64,000 nucleotides of DNA from Salifodinibacter halophilus (GCA_012999515.1 JABEEB010000001.1:2046001-2110000); one strand, 5' to 3'; shown: positions 19,628 through 29,177, numbered from the stretch's first letter. Notes: generated by a model from the sequence alone, not told the origin. Program-made: numbers and translations.

Positions 19628-19813
19628 GAACGATCACTACCGTTGTCGATTCGTATGACGCTATCGCCAGGGCGGCACCGGCAGGCGTATGGTGACCACC
19701 GTGACTTGGTTGTCGGCGTAAAACGCGATAGCCGTGGCCCGAAGGCGCGCGTCAGATTGTGGTAAACGCTTATACTGCGCCACCATGAAACACGACTTGT
19801 CATCGAGGCGCGA

Positions 19814-20920
19814 GTGGCGGGGCAGGTGAACGTCGAAAAAGAGTGTACGTTGAGCGAGGTTGCGCCCCAACGGATACTGATTGTGCGCTTGTCGGCGATC
19901 GGTGATGTGGTCATGGCATCGGGCATGATACGTGCACTCCGGCGCCGTTATCCCCGAGCACGCCTGGTCTGGTTGACCGGCCCTGGGCCGGATGCGTTGC
20001 TGCGCGCCAACGATGAGCTCGACGAGGTGATCGTCTGGCACAGGCACGTCTGGCGGGATCATCTACGTCGCGGCCGATGGCTACAGTTGGCTGGTGAATG
20101 TCGGCAGTTGATTGCGACGTTGCGTCGGCGGCAGTTCGATACTGCAATCGACGCCCAAGGCTTGTTGAAAAGCGGGGTTTGGGCGTGGCTGAGCGGGGCA
20201 TCGGTTCGGCTAGGTCTCGGCTCGAAAGAAGGCAGTCAGTGGCTTATGTCACGCGTGGTCGAGCGTTCGACCGACGAGGCGTGTTTCGGATCGGAGTACA
20301 TCGATGCGGTGCGCGCACTTGGCGCATCGCCTATGGCGTTTACACCGCATATTGCCACCGCCGCGGCTGATCGCGACACCGCGACAGCCAAGCTCAAAGC
20401 GCATCTCGGTGACCGGCCTTACATCGCGCTGGCGCCATTTACCACACGGCCACAGAAACACTGGTTCGACCGTTACTGGCACACACTGATTGAGCGATTG
20501 ATAGTCGAGGATGGATGGTCGGTTATTGTGCTGGGTGGACCGGACGACGGTGAAGCCGGCGATATAATGGTATCCGCTGCCGCCTCGTATGGTCGAGCCA
20601 CGGCGGTTAATCTTGCGGGTAAAACGACGCTACCGGAAACCATGGCGATCATTGACCAAGCCTATCAGGTCATTGGCGTCGATACCGGCGTGACGCACAT
20701 GGGAACGGCGTCCGGGCGGCCGACGCTTGCTCTTTTTGGTTCGACTCGCCCTTACACCGCGCCAAGCATCGCCAGCACGCGGGTTTTGTTTCAGCCGATG
20801 ACGTGCGCGCCGTGCCACAAGCATCCGACTTGCGGTGGGCGCTTCACCTGCATGGCTGAATTGACGCCCGACATTGTATTGTCGGCCGCACGCTGGCAAC
20901 TGGCTGAGGACACGCATTGA
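19814..20920 (+). CDS. Glycosyltransferase family 9 (lipopolysaccharide heptosyltransferase)
   Basis: A GT9 enzyme expected to transfer heptose to the Kdo2-lipid A core. Characteristic sequence is RILIVRLSAIGDVVMASGMIRAL at the N-terminus, FDTAIDAQGLLKS, a donor-binding region (APFTTRPQKHWFDRYW), and GVDTGVTHMGTASGRPTLALFG near the C-terminus. The late Cys-rich segment CAPCHKHPTCGGRFTCM also occurs in heptosyltransferase I/II relatives. Whether it is WaaC or WaaF cannot be settled here. The GTG start at 19814 is the longest option; TTG at 19850, just before SEVAPQRILIV, is plausible. It overlaps the next gene by 4 bases. Confidence 0.9.
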   Translation: MAGQVNVEKECTLSEVAPQRILIVRLSAIGDVVMASGMIRALRRRYPRARLVWLTGPGPDALLRANDELDEVIVWHRHVWRDHLRRGRWLQLAGECRQLIATLRRRQFDTAIDAQGLLKSGVWAWLSGASVRLGLGSKEGSQWLMSRVVERSTDEACFGSEYIDAVRALGASPMAFTPHIATAAADRDTATAKLKAHLGDRPYIALAPFTTRPQKHWFDRYWHTLIERLIVEDGWSVIVLGGPDDGEAGDIMVSAAASYGRATAVNLAGKTTLPETMAIIDQAYQVIGVDTGVTHMGTASGRPTLALFGSTRPYTAPSIASTRVLFQPMTCAPCHKHPTCGGRFTCMAELTPDIVLSAARWQLAEDTH

Positions 20921-22002
20921 ACATCTTGCACGTCGAGACCGGTCGCCATGCATACGGTGGCCCGGCTCAGGTCGAGTTGCTGATGGCTGATCTATGCCGG
21001 CGTGGCGAGCGCAACATATTGCTGTGCTGCCGCGGTGCGGCCATCGCAGCGAATCAGGACGCGGCTGTTGTGCTCGATAAGCCGATCGCCGGTGACCTCG
21101 ATGTACGCTTGGCGTTCTGGGTCTGGCAAGCGGTCCGTCGCTATGGCATCGATGTCGTGCATATTCACAGCCGGCGAGGGGCCGATGTATGGGGTGGCAT
21201 CGGAGCTCGCCTCGCGGCAACGCCGGCGATCGTCACACGGCGTGTCGATAATCCGGAATGGGCCACTCTTGCGCGTTGGAAATACGCGCTCTATGACCGC
21301 GTCGTCGTCATTTCGAGCGCGGTTGAAGCTGAAATTCATCGTGTCGGTATCGGCAGCGCCCGAAGCTTGCGGATCCCCGATGCCGTCGATGCGACGACGT
21401 TCCGAGCGCGATCCCATAACGACACAGTGCGCGCAGAATTGGGCGTGCCCCCGGGCGCGCTTTGTATCGGCATGGTGGCGCAGTTTATCGAACGCAAAGG
21501 TCATCGAGAGCTGATTGCTGCGTTGTCGACGGTTGTTCAAAGTCGGCCGGACGTGTGCGTCGTGCTGTGTGGTCAAGGGCCGCTGCGGCCGGCGATCGAG
21601 CGGGCGGTGGACGAGGCTGGACTGGCGTCATGGGTCTCGTTTGCGGGATTTCGAGAGGATATGTCGTGTGTGATGCCAGCATTCGACATGCTGGTTCACC
21701 CGGCTCGGCGCGAGGGACTCGGTGTTGTTTTGTTACAGGCTGGCGCTTGTGGCGTGCCCGTGGTTGCCGCGCGCGCAGGCGGCATTGTGGATGTGGTGCT
21801 CGATGGTGAAACCGGTTTGCTTGTGATGCCCGGCGACTCGGCGGCGTTGGCGGAAGCGATCACAACACTTGGTAATGACCGTGTCAGGCGTGTCCGCATG
21901 GGCGAAAAGGCGCGTGCAAGAGTTGCCGAGGTGTTCGAGCCGCAACAGGTAGGTGAGCGCTACGTCGCCCTTTATCGACAACTCACGTCGGGCACTGCAT
22001 AA
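20917..22002 (+). CDS. Glycosyltransferase family 4 (probable LPS core or envelope glycan)
   Basis: A 361-residue GT-B enzyme. The N-terminal acceptor domain begins MNILHVETGRHAYGGPAQVE. The C-terminal GT4 domain shows GMVAQFIERKGHRELIAAL, CGQGPLRPAIE, VHPARREGLGVVLLQAGACG (the E-x7-E region) and DGETGLLVMPGD. The start is TTG at 20917, overlapping the stop of the heptosyltransferase gene (TTGA), so the two are translationally coupled and probably act on the same LPS core. The sugar donor is unknown. Confidence 0.88.
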   Translation: MNILHVETGRHAYGGPAQVELLMADLCRRGERNILLCCRGAAIAANQDAAVVLDKPIAGDLDVRLAFWVWQAVRRYGIDVVHIHSRRGADVWGGIGARLAATPAIVTRRVDNPEWATLARWKYALYDRVVVISSAVEAEIHRVGIGSARSLRIPDAVDATTFRARSHNDTVRAELGVPPGALCIGMVAQFIERKGHRELIAALSTVVQSRPDVCVVLCGQGPLRPAIERAVDEAGLASWVSFAGFREDMSCVMPAFDMLVHPARREGLGVVLLQAGACGVPVVAARAGGIVDVVLDGETGLLVMPGDSAALAEAITTLGNDRVRRVRMGEKARARVAEVFEPQQVGERYVALYRQLTSGTA

Positions 22003-22476
22003 GTCTATTGCCGTTCACTGGGAGGTAGTCGGCCTTGAACTGGCGACCATATGCCCTAATAAAGGCAGTGTGCGTCACTTGCTTTGAACGTACCCGCTGG
22101 CGTTGGGGAATGTCTCGACAGACGCCAATAGCGGGTGTCGCATGCAAATGGTGTACATACGCGCCTGGAGGGTGATGCCCGGCGCTTAAGTGCGATCCCT
22201 CGTGCATACAGCATCGTATCGGGTTGGCCGGTACACTAAAGCTGAGAATGACGCACGCCTTCGCGTGGGGCCAGTGGATCCATGTTTGCGAAACGCCGAA
22301 GCGGGTCGATCGCGTTCGCGCACCGGCATTGAAGTCATGCGCCAGCCGGTGGCGCAGCCGATCCCGGCGTTTGGCTTTGCGTTGGCAATTTTTGTTGTGT
22401 ACGCAAGGCACGATGTTCGATCAATAGCGCCAGCCGGTCCCGCTGCGGCAGCGCAACCATAATACGGTAACAGGCC
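22003..22476. other. 474-base intergenic region with an interrupted inverted repeat
   Basis: No frame here has coding character; the short open frames are not conserved-looking. The one clear structure is ACCCGCTGGCGT (22092-22103) against ACGCC-AAT-AGCGGGT (ending 22136), a 12-bp stem with a three-base bulge. Just before the next gene, AATACGGTA (22461-22469) repeats half of the fadBA palindrome without its other half. The region presumably holds the promoter of the downstream exporter. Confidence 0.5.
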
Positions 22477-23643
22477 ATGACGGCTCGTTTGATTTTGTTG
22501 TTCGTCGCATTGGCGACGGGCGGTTTCGCGATCGGCACCACCGAGTTCGCAACGATGGGTGTGCTGCCGTTGATCGAGGACGGCTTTGCTGTCGGCAAGG
22601 CACAAGCCGGCTATGCGATCAGCGCCTACGCACTTGGTGTGGTTATCGGCGCCCCCGTGATTACGGTTCTGGCCGCACGTATCGCACGTAAGACGCTGCT
22701 CGTTGGCTTGATGGCCAGTTTTTCACTGGCTCACATTGCCAGCGCACTCGCGCCGACTTTCGGCTGGCTGTGTTTCTTTCGTTTGATCAGCGGTTTGCCG
22801 CATGGTGCCTATTTCGGGTTGGCAGCACTTGTGGCTGCGTCATCGGTGCCGTTGCATCGGCAAACCCAGGCGGTCGGGTATGTCATGCTCGGTTTAACGA
22901 CCGCGACAATTGCTGGTGTCCCGGTCGCGACCTGGTTCGCGAACTGGCTCGGCTGGCGGGCAGCTTACTTTCTGGTTGCCGGTATCGCGGCGGCGGCAGT
23001 TGTTCTGGTCGCGATATTCGTGCCGTATACAGGCGCGTCTAGCGGTGCACACCCACGCCGCGAACTGGGCGCGTTTCGCCGCCCGGATGTTTGGTTGACA
23101 CTCGCGATCGGTGCAATCGGTTTTGGTGGTGTGTTTTCGGTCTACGCGTATCTGACGAGTACGCTTGGCGAGGTGACCGGCCTATCAGAGACTTGGCGCC
23201 CACTCGTATTGAGTGTTTTCGGGATAGGAATGACGGCCGGCAACGTGGTCATTCCGCGCTTCGCCGATCATGCCCGTCTCCCCACTGCAGGCATCACGCT
23301 GGCTGCTAGCGGGCTCATGATGGGGCTGTTCTATTTTGCGGCGACGAATGTCTGGGCAGTAACGCTTGATGTGTTTTTCATTGGTTTCGGTACGGCACTG
23401 GCGACCGTGCTGCAGACACGGCTGATGGACGTCGCTGGGGATTCGCAAAATCTGGCCGCTTCTCTGAACCATGTCGCTTTCAATCTGGCCAACGCGATTG
23501 GCCCATTTCTGGCGGGTCTGGCGTTGGCCGCGGGGCTGGGATTGCGTGTTACCGGCGTGGTTGGCAGCTGCCTGACGCTGGGTGGGCTCGTGTTCTGGTT
23601 TTTCGCTTGGCGTCGCTCGCGGTTGGAGCCGGCTAAGGGCTGA
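22477..23643 (+). CDS. Major facilitator superfamily exporter (DHA1, AraJ/YdhP-like)
   Basis: A 388-residue protein of about 12 membrane segments starting MTARLILLFVALATGGFAIG followed by TTEFATMGVLPLI, the signature opening of the AraJ/YdhP/PbuE group of drug:H+ or sugar exporters. Motif A-like positions (APVITVLAARIARKTLL) and motif C-like GLPHGAYFGLAALVAAS are visible. The substrate is not predictable. It is monocistronic, with 470 bases upstream and 290 bases downstream free of genes. Confidence 0.88.
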   Translation: MTARLILLFVALATGGFAIGTTEFATMGVLPLIEDGFAVGKAQAGYAISAYALGVVIGAPVITVLAARIARKTLLVGLMASFSLAHIASALAPTFGWLCFFRLISGLPHGAYFGLAALVAASSVPLHRQTQAVGYVMLGLTTATIAGVPVATWFANWLGWRAAYFLVAGIAAAAVVLVAIFVPYTGASSGAHPRRELGAFRRPDVWLTLAIGAIGFGGVFSVYAYLTSTLGEVTGLSETWRPLVLSVFGIGMTAGNVVIPRFADHARLPTAGITLAASGLMMGLFYFAATNVWAVTLDVFFIGFGTALATVLQTRLMDVAGDSQNLAASLNHVAFNLANAIGPFLAGLALAAGLGLRVTGVVGSCLTLGGLVFWFFAWRRSRLEPAKG

Positions 23644-23932
23644 CAGTATCTGTGGTGATGGGCGAGGTCGGTTTGCACTCCCGGCCGTATAGCCAGGCAC
23701 TTATCGGTATACTCTGCGCCAGAGCGCGTCAGCCACTAGACTTGGTCTGAAAAAGTAGATGCACGATGGGTCGCAGTCGACAAATGGCAGCCGGCCATAT
23801 GCCCGATACGGCACCGCAACCTTGGTGCACGCGCCAAGGCGTGCAACGCGGCTTTGTTATGGCTTTTGGGGGCGCCGAACTTGATCCGCGTGTGATCCGG
23901 TTCTGTGCGCACGGATACTTATAGGGCCTGAT

Positions 23933-24985
23933 ATGCGGTTTCGCATTGCTTTTCCAGTGGCGCTTGCCATTGCCTTGTTGTTGGTGTGGTTGCTCGGCAG
24001 TGTGCTCACGCCGTTTTTGATCGCCGGCGCGTTCGCTTATCTGTTCGATCCGCTGGTGGATCGATTGGAACGTCTTGGCGCGAGGCGAACGCTCAGTGTG
24101 AGCGTGGTATTCGTGCTGGCGATTGCCATACTCGTCGTGGCTGCGTTTTTGATCGTGCCAGCGATCAAGAGCCAGTTGGCGACACTCATACATAACTTGC
24201 CACGCTATGTGGATCAGATACGACGCGTCATCCAGCCGTTGGTTGTCGATGTTTGGCCGGGTGTGGCGGATTTCGATGTCCACGCCGCACAGCAGTTGTT
24301 GACCAAGCACTGGTCCAGCGCCGGTGGTGCGGCGTCGGCATTGGCCGGTCAACTGTTTTCATCCGGTACGGCGTTGCTTGCGGTTCTGATGAATCTGTTA
24401 TTGACGCCGGTGATTTTGTTTTATCTGCTGCGTGACTGGGATCGTCTCGTCCAATGGATCGGCGACCAGATTCCACGTCCCTGGCTGCCGACCTGCCAGC
24501 GATTAGCCCGCGAGATCGATAAGAAGCTCGGACATTTCGTGCGTGGTCAACTGCTGGTCATGGTTATTCTCGGCTGTCTTTATGCGTTGGGGCTCTGGCT
24601 TTCTGGGTTGAATCTCGCACTGGTGATTGGCTTTGGCGCGGGGCTGGTGAGTTTCGTGCCGTACCTCGGTGTGATTAGCGGGTTGCTGGTCGCCAGTGTT
24701 GCGATGTTGGTACAGACCGGTGACCCATCTGCACTGATCTGGGTGGCGGTCGTTTTCGCTGTGGGCCAGATCCTGGAACAAGTCGTTCTCCAGCCTTTGT
24801 TACTCGGTGAAGCGATCGGTCTGCATCCGGTCTGGGTGATTTTTGCTGTTCTGGCCGGCGGTCAGTTATTTGGTTTCGTTGGTGTGCTGATCGCATTGCC
24901 CGTGGCGTCAGCGGTCTCGGTTCTTGGCCGCTTCGGCGCTGAGCGTTGGCGGGGCAGCCAGCTATATAACAACGTCTCCGAGTGA
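23933..24985 (+). CDS. AI-2E family permease (PerM-like)
   Basis: A 350-residue inner-membrane protein. Two hydrophobic segments open the protein (FPVALAIALLLVWLLG and LTPFLIAGAFAYLFDPLVDRL), with the conserved PFLIAGAFAYLFDPLVDRLE motif. A ~110-residue soluble region follows, then membrane segments around LLTPVILFYLLRDWDRL, LVMVILGCLYALGLWLSG and PYLGVISGLLVASVAML, and a late QLFGFVGVLIALPVASAV. The family includes TqsA and PerM; autoinducer-2 export is only one proposed role. PerM genes next to hda are common in Gammaproteobacteria. Confidence 0.88.
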   Translation: MRFRIAFPVALAIALLLVWLLGSVLTPFLIAGAFAYLFDPLVDRLERLGARRTLSVSVVFVLAIAILVVAAFLIVPAIKSQLATLIHNLPRYVDQIRRVIQPLVVDVWPGVADFDVHAAQQLLTKHWSSAGGAASALAGQLFSSGTALLAVLMNLLLTPVILFYLLRDWDRLVQWIGDQIPRPWLPTCQRLAREIDKKLGHFVRGQLLVMVILGCLYALGLWLSGLNLALVIGFGAGLVSFVPYLGVISGLLVASVAMLVQTGDPSALIWVAVVFAVGQILEQVVLQPLLLGEAIGLHPVWVIFAVLAGGQLFGFVGVLIALPVASAVSVLGRFGAERWRGSQLYNNVSE

Positions 24986-25031
24986 TTCGGCAACCGGGCA
25001 AGCCGCCCAGCCAGTTTGGTGTGGTGAATCA

Positions 25032-25730
25032 ATGACCATTCGGCAATTACCCCTCGATATCGAGCTGCCGCAGTCGGCCACGCTGGCCGGCTTTGTCGGA
25101 CCGACGAATTTCAGTGTTCGAGCCGCGGTTGCCGAACTTGTCGATGTGCGCGGGCAACGACTGTTTCTGCATGGTCCTGAGGCTTCCGGCAAGAGCCATT
25201 TGTTGCAAGCGGCTTGCCGTGCGGTTAGTGCCAATGGTGGCCGCGCTGTCTACTTGCCGCTGACGCAGTTTGGTCGCGATGCCGCCGATGTGGTCTCGGG
25301 GCTGGGGGAGATGGATCTCGTCTGCGTTGATGATATTGCGACGGTGGGCGGCCAGCGCGATACCGAAATTGCGTTTGTCGGTTTGGCCGATATGCTTCAG
25401 GCCCGCGGTGGCCGCTTGCTCACCGCCGACCGTGAGCCACCCGCATCATTGAACCTGGCACTGGCCGATCTCGCGAGTCGACTGGCTGCGGGTGGCATAC
25501 AGGCGACTGCTAGCCTCAATGATACGGATAAACAAGCGTTGCTCATCGCCCGCGCGGCGCAGCGCGGTATCACACTTTCGTCGGCTACCGCGGATTGGTT
25601 GCTCAATCATGGGCCGCGCGATATTTCCAGCTTGATTGGAGCACTCGACCGGCTCGGCGAAGCATCGCTTAGCGCTAAGCGACGGATTACGATCCCGTTT
25701 GCCAAGCGGGTTCTGGCAGAGATGCCTTAA
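25032..25730 (+). CDS. hda: DnaA regulatory inactivator Hda
   Basis: An AAA+ DnaA paralogue that, with the sliding clamp, stimulates hydrolysis of DnaA-bound ATP and so limits re-initiation. ATG 25032 is chosen over an upstream in-frame start at 24924 that would overlap the permease gene. The 232-residue protein begins MTIRQLPLDIELPQ, containing the clamp-binding type QLPL(D) motif near residues 4-8. Walker A is LHGPEASGKSHLLQA, Walker B-like DLVCVDDIATVGG, and the C-terminal part includes DISSLIGALDRLGEASL. Length is normal for Hda. Confidence 0.92.
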   Translation: MTIRQLPLDIELPQSATLAGFVGPTNFSVRAAVAELVDVRGQRLFLHGPEASGKSHLLQAACRAVSANGGRAVYLPLTQFGRDAADVVSGLGEMDLVCVDDIATVGGQRDTEIAFVGLADMLQARGGRLLTADREPPASLNLALADLASRLAAGGIQATASLNDTDKQALLIARAAQRGITLSSATADWLLNHGPRDISSLIGALDRLGEASLSAKRRITIPFAKRVLAEMP

Positions 25731-25983
25731 TGGCGATGGACAAGGGTGGTTGTCGGTCGCTGGCCAGGAAACGTGCGGTGCTGTCGTCGTGAATTGGCAT
25801 GCCGCAGTGGTGCTGGTTGCCCGATCTAGTCGTGACTAGACGACCCGGCGTGGACATATCAACAAACCAGACGCGCGCCTGAAAATGGCTTCTCGCCCCG
25901 TCGCTGAGTGCGTGGTTGGGTACAACGGCGGCGTTAGCGGCCTGCGGGGTAAGCTGGTGTGCCCAGGCAAATGGCCATCGCAA

Positions 25984-26007
25984 GTGCGGCGACGCGTGCC
26001 GCCGCAC
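25984..26007. terminator. Hairpin at the hda/proS convergence
   Basis: GTGCGGCG (25984-25991) and CGCCGCAC (26000-26007) are perfect 8-bp arms, ending 5 bases before the proS stop codon on the minus strand. A second small palindrome, TCTAGTC-GT-GACTAGA, lies at 25825-25840. Neither has a T tract, so these are only candidate ends for the two converging transcripts. Confidence 0.35.
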
Positions 26008-26012
26008 CAGTC

Positions 26013-27716
26013 TCAGCCACGAATGCGTGCCCGCACGGCGTCGATGTCGAAGGTGATATCGTCGGCCTCGGTTCCTTGTCGGTTCTTGTATTCGAGGGTG
26101 CCGGCAGCTAATCCGCGTGCCGAGACGACCACACGGTGTGGTACGCCGATCAGCTCGGTGTCGGCAAACATGGGGCCGGGTCGCAGGCCGCGATCATCCA
26201 ACGCTACGTCGATGCCGTCGGTGAGACAGGTTTGGTATAGATTTTCGGCTGCTTCGGCAACCGCTGGATCGCGGTCGGCGCCGATCGGACAAATGACCAG
26301 CTCGAATGGCGCCATCGCCGCCGGCCAGCAAATGCCGGCGTTATCGTGGCACTGTTCGATAGCCGCGGCGACAAGCCGTGAGACCCCGATGCCGTAACAT
26401 CCCATTGGTGGATGGACGTTATTGCCGTCGGCGTCGGGTACGCTGAGGTTCAGCGCGCGCGAATATTTATCACCGAGCTGAAATACGTGGCCGACTTCGA
26501 TCCCGCGCATAATATTGATTTCGCCCGTGGCGTCCGGAGCTGTGTCGCCCGCCACGACGTTGCGCAGGTCCGCGACGAGTGGCTCGTCGGCGTCGCGGGC
26601 CCAGTTGAAGCCGGTCAAGTGAGCGCCGTCAATGTTAGCGCCGACCACCAGATCCGCGCTTGCGGCCACGCTCTGGTCGGCAATGACGGTCCCTTCGAAG
26701 CCGACCGGGCCGAGTGACCCCGCAGCGGCGCCGAATGCCGTCTGGATCGTATCGCGTGAAGCGAACGCCAACGGGGTGGCCACGGCGGGATGGCGCTCGG
26801 CCTTGAGCTCGTTGAGGTTGTGGTCGCCGCGTAGTGTCAGAAGCACGGGGTCGCCATCGGTGCCATCAACGACGATCGCCTTGACCGTGTTCTCGGCGGG
26901 TACGTTCAGCGCACGGCATAGATCGGCGATCGTCGCTACGTTCGGTGTGTTGACCTGTTGCAACGCCGCGACTGGCGCTGGCCGCGGCGTGGTGGGTGGT
27001 GCCACGTCCGCGGTTTCGACGTTGGCAGCGTATCCGCCGGCGCTGGCGACTGCGAGTTCATCCTCGCCGGAGTCGGCCAGAATATGGAATTCTTCCGATT
27101 TCGAGCCGCCGATCGCGCCCGAGTCGGCGGCGACGACGCGGTAATCTAGCGCGAGCTGGTCGAGGATCCGCCGATAGGTCGCCGCCATGTTGTGGTATTC
27201 ATGGTCCAGACTCGCGTCGTCGATATGGAATGAATAGGCGTCTTTCATGACGAATTCGCGCGCCCGCATCAGACCGAAGCGTGGGCGAATTTCGTCCCGG
27301 AACTTGGTCTGTATCTGGTAATAGTTGACCGGCAACTGGCGGTAGCTTTCCAGATCGCGTTTGACGAAGTCGACGACGACTTCCTCGTGGGTTGGGCCGA
27401 AACAATAGTCGCGTTCGGCTCGGTCGCGGATGCGCAGCATCAATCCGCCCATCTCGTCCCAGCGGCCGGATTCGTGCCAGAGATCGGCTGGCTGGACGGC
27501 AGGCATGAGGATTTCGAGCGCGCCCGCTGCGTCCATTTCGCTGCGCACGACGGCTTCGACACGGCGTAGGACACGCATGCCAATTGGGGTCCAGGTGTAG
27601 AGGCCAGCACTTAGGCGTCGAATCATGCCCGCGCGCAGCATCAACTGGTGCGAGACGATTTCGGCTTCGGCCGGGGTTTCGCGCGTGGTGGTCAGGGCTA
27701 GTTTTTGTAGGCGCAT
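26013..27716 (-). CDS. proS: Prolyl-tRNA synthetase (bacterial type with editing domain)
   Basis: It charges tRNA-Pro. The ATG at 27716 gives MRLQKLALTTTRETPAEAEIVSHQLMLRAG, aligning with E. coli ProRS, and 567 residues against 572; the frame extends to 27854 but the extra residues are not family-like. Class II motif 2 is seen in QTKFRDEIRPRFGLMRAREF. A ~180-residue YbaK-like insertion (~225-400) that clears Ala-tRNA-Pro lies before the motif 3 region MGCYGIGVSRLVAAAIEQ, and the C-terminal anticodon-binding domain follows. It is convergent with hda. Confidence 0.96.
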   Translation of the reverse strand: MRLQKLALTTTRETPAEAEIVSHQLMLRAGMIRRLSAGLYTWTPIGMRVLRRVEAVVRSEMDAAGALEILMPAVQPADLWHESGRWDEMGGLMLRIRDRAERDYCFGPTHEEVVVDFVKRDLESYRQLPVNYYQIQTKFRDEIRPRFGLMRAREFVMKDAYSFHIDDASLDHEYHNMAATYRRILDQLALDYRVVAADSGAIGGSKSEEFHILADSGEDELAVASAGGYAANVETADVAPPTTPRPAPVAALQQVNTPNVATIADLCRALNVPAENTVKAIVVDGTDGDPVLLTLRGDHNLNELKAERHPAVATPLAFASRDTIQTAFGAAAGSLGPVGFEGTVIADQSVAASADLVVGANIDGAHLTGFNWARDADEPLVADLRNVVAGDTAPDATGEINIMRGIEVGHVFQLGDKYSRALNLSVPDADGNNVHPPMGCYGIGVSRLVAAAIEQCHDNAGICWPAAMAPFELVICPIGADRDPAVAEAAENLYQTCLTDGIDVALDDRGLRPGPMFADTELIGVPHRVVVSARGLAAGTLEYKNRQGTEADDITFDIDAVRARIRG

Positions 27717-27822
27717 AGGCAGTGTTTCCGAGCGAGACCGAATTCTACAAAAAACACCGCATACAGGTTGCACGACGAAGGGCAGTAACGGTGTGTAGTT
27801 GGTCGAATATGGTTGTTTTTGT

Positions 27823-28233
27823 TCAATTCGATACGCGCAGTTTGACTTCCACAAAGCCGTGTTCGCCGAGCCGCCATGCGCGCATCACGTCGGCGGGCGA
27901 CTGGGTGGGCGAGATGATCAGTGTGAAGGCATCCGGATAGCCGACGCCCGCGCGATCGGCCGCGCTTGGCTCGGCTGGTTGATCAGGGTGGCTGTGATAA
28001 ACCGCGAGAAGCCGAGAGCCGGCGTGACGCATCGACTTGAAAGCCGCGATCTGGTCGCGTGCGTCGAGCGTGAATGCGCGCGCCGGATCGGGATGGACGT
28101 TGGCGATTGGATAAATCGTATCCTGGTGGTTGCCCTCACGCGCGATCACGCCGCAGATTTCAACCAACGGTTGCGCATTGGCGGCGTTAAGGAGCTCGTG
28201 CGTGGTCGATGGTGACAGCTTGAGTGTTTCCAT
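27823..28233 (-). CDS. JAMM/Mov34-type metallopeptidase (M67 family)
   Basis: A 136-residue single-domain MPN+ protein. The zinc site is intact: Glu25 in LVEICGVIA and the motif H80-S-H82-x7-S90-x2-D93 in YHSHPDQPAEPSAAD. Bacterial proteins of this size typically remove C-terminal residues from ubiquitin-like sulfur carriers (ThiS/MoaD type) or are of unknown function. No sulfur-carrier, ThiF or cysteine synthase gene is adjacent; it sits alone between proS and an L,D-transpeptidase. The ATG at 28233 gives the full N-terminal strand. Confidence 0.88.
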   Translation of the reverse strand: METLKLSPSTTHELLNAANAQPLVEICGVIAREGNHQDTIYPIANVHPDPARAFTLDARDQIAAFKSMRHAGSRLLAVYHSHPDQPAEPSAADRAGVGYPDAFTLIISPTQSPADVMRAWRLGEHGFVEVKLRVSN

Positions 28234-28427
28234 GATCCGCTCAAGATCGGGCAGAACGCGTGCCTGCTTCGCAGCGCGGCGCGATCTGCGGCATAAGCAG
28301 ACGGTGGCTGCGCCAACGCAGGTGAGTGTAAGCGTGCGTTATCCAGTTCAACGCCATGAGGCCGCATTCGAAAGTGGCTGCGATTGGCATCGGCTATGCC
28401 GGCCAAATGGCGGGTGACGTAGCACGC

Positions 28428-28997
28428 TCACCTGTAGATTTGGATGGGCGTGCCTTTTGGGACCAGCCGCCAGATCTCGTTGATGGCCTTATTTGAAACA
28501 GCGATGCAGCCGTGGGTCCAGTCGCCGCTACGCTTTTGCGTACTGTAATCCGGCTGGCCGTGAATCATGATGTTCTTGCCGGGATCGAAGCCGTGTTTAC
28601 GGGCGTGGGCGCGGTCGGCCGCATTCGGATACGAGATGTGAAGCGACAGGTGAAAGCGGCTGTCGGGATTGCGCCAGTCGATGATATAGGCGCCGACCGG
28701 TGTTTTATCGTCGCCGCTTCGACGCTTGGTGCCGACTGGATCGAGCCCGAGTCCGATCGGATAACTGTCGATCACGATGCCATCGCGGTATAGGTACAAC
28801 TCGCGCTGCGATTTCATCACGACCACGCGATCCACCTGCTCGGCGCCGTTTTCGAATCGGGCGGGATCGGTGGTCGCTGGCACCACGCTGGCATAAAGTG
28901 AGAGCACGGCGAAAAAAAGCGTGGTGACCAGTACTCGGCCGTGCGCTATAGCGCGGGCGAAAAAACGGGGTGGCAAGAGCGGGGTGTCGGCGGTCAT
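28428..28997 (-). CDS. L,D-transpeptidase (YkuD family, YafK-like)
   Basis: A periplasmic cysteine enzyme acting on peptidoglycan, either forming 3-3 crosslinks or attaching or detaching proteins. A basic start and one hydrophobic segment (VLVTTLFFAVLSLYASVVPA, residues 22-41) form a signal peptide or anchor. The catalytic region holds His146 in IMIHGQPD and the nucleophile Cys164 in WTHGCIAVSNKAI; the usual S-x-G-C is here T-H-G-C. The order RELYLYRDG...TPVGAY is also conserved. The exact reaction cannot be told from sequence. Confidence 0.88.
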   Translation of the reverse strand: MTADTPLLPPRFFARAIAHGRVLVTTLFFAVLSLYASVVPATTDPARFENGAEQVDRVVVMKSQRELYLYRDGIVIDSYPIGLGLDPVGTKRRSGDDKTPVGAYIIDWRNPDSRFHLSLHISYPNAADRAHARKHGFDPGKNIMIHGQPDYSTQKRSGDWTHGCIAVSNKAINEIWRLVPKGTPIQIYR

Positions 28998-29030
28998 GAT
29001 CCTCTTGCGGCGTGTTATGGGGCCATGTTA

Positions 29031-29058
29031 CTTATAACCAAGCTGGCACTAAATACAA
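29031..29058 (-). promoter_or_regulatory. Possible promoter of the L,D-transpeptidase gene
   Basis: Read on the minus strand, TTGTAT (complement of 29053-29058), 16 bases, and TATAAG (complement of 29031-29036). Transcription would start near 29024, about 27 bases before the ATG. Confidence 0.4.
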
Positions 29059-29177
29059 GAACAACATGCATGCCACGTCAAGTAAGCCGAGCTGCGCGCA
29101 GGGTGTGAAGCGCCTTGCCGGCATTGAGACAGACGCTGAACTCTATAGTAGCGATTTAGGTTGCGGCTAAGCGTATT

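Noticed and set aside
21983-22411. Open frame of 142 codons on the minus strand in the gap after the GT4 gene
   Set aside because: Basic, low-complexity translation with no domain, no ribosome-binding site and overlap with the GT4 3' end.
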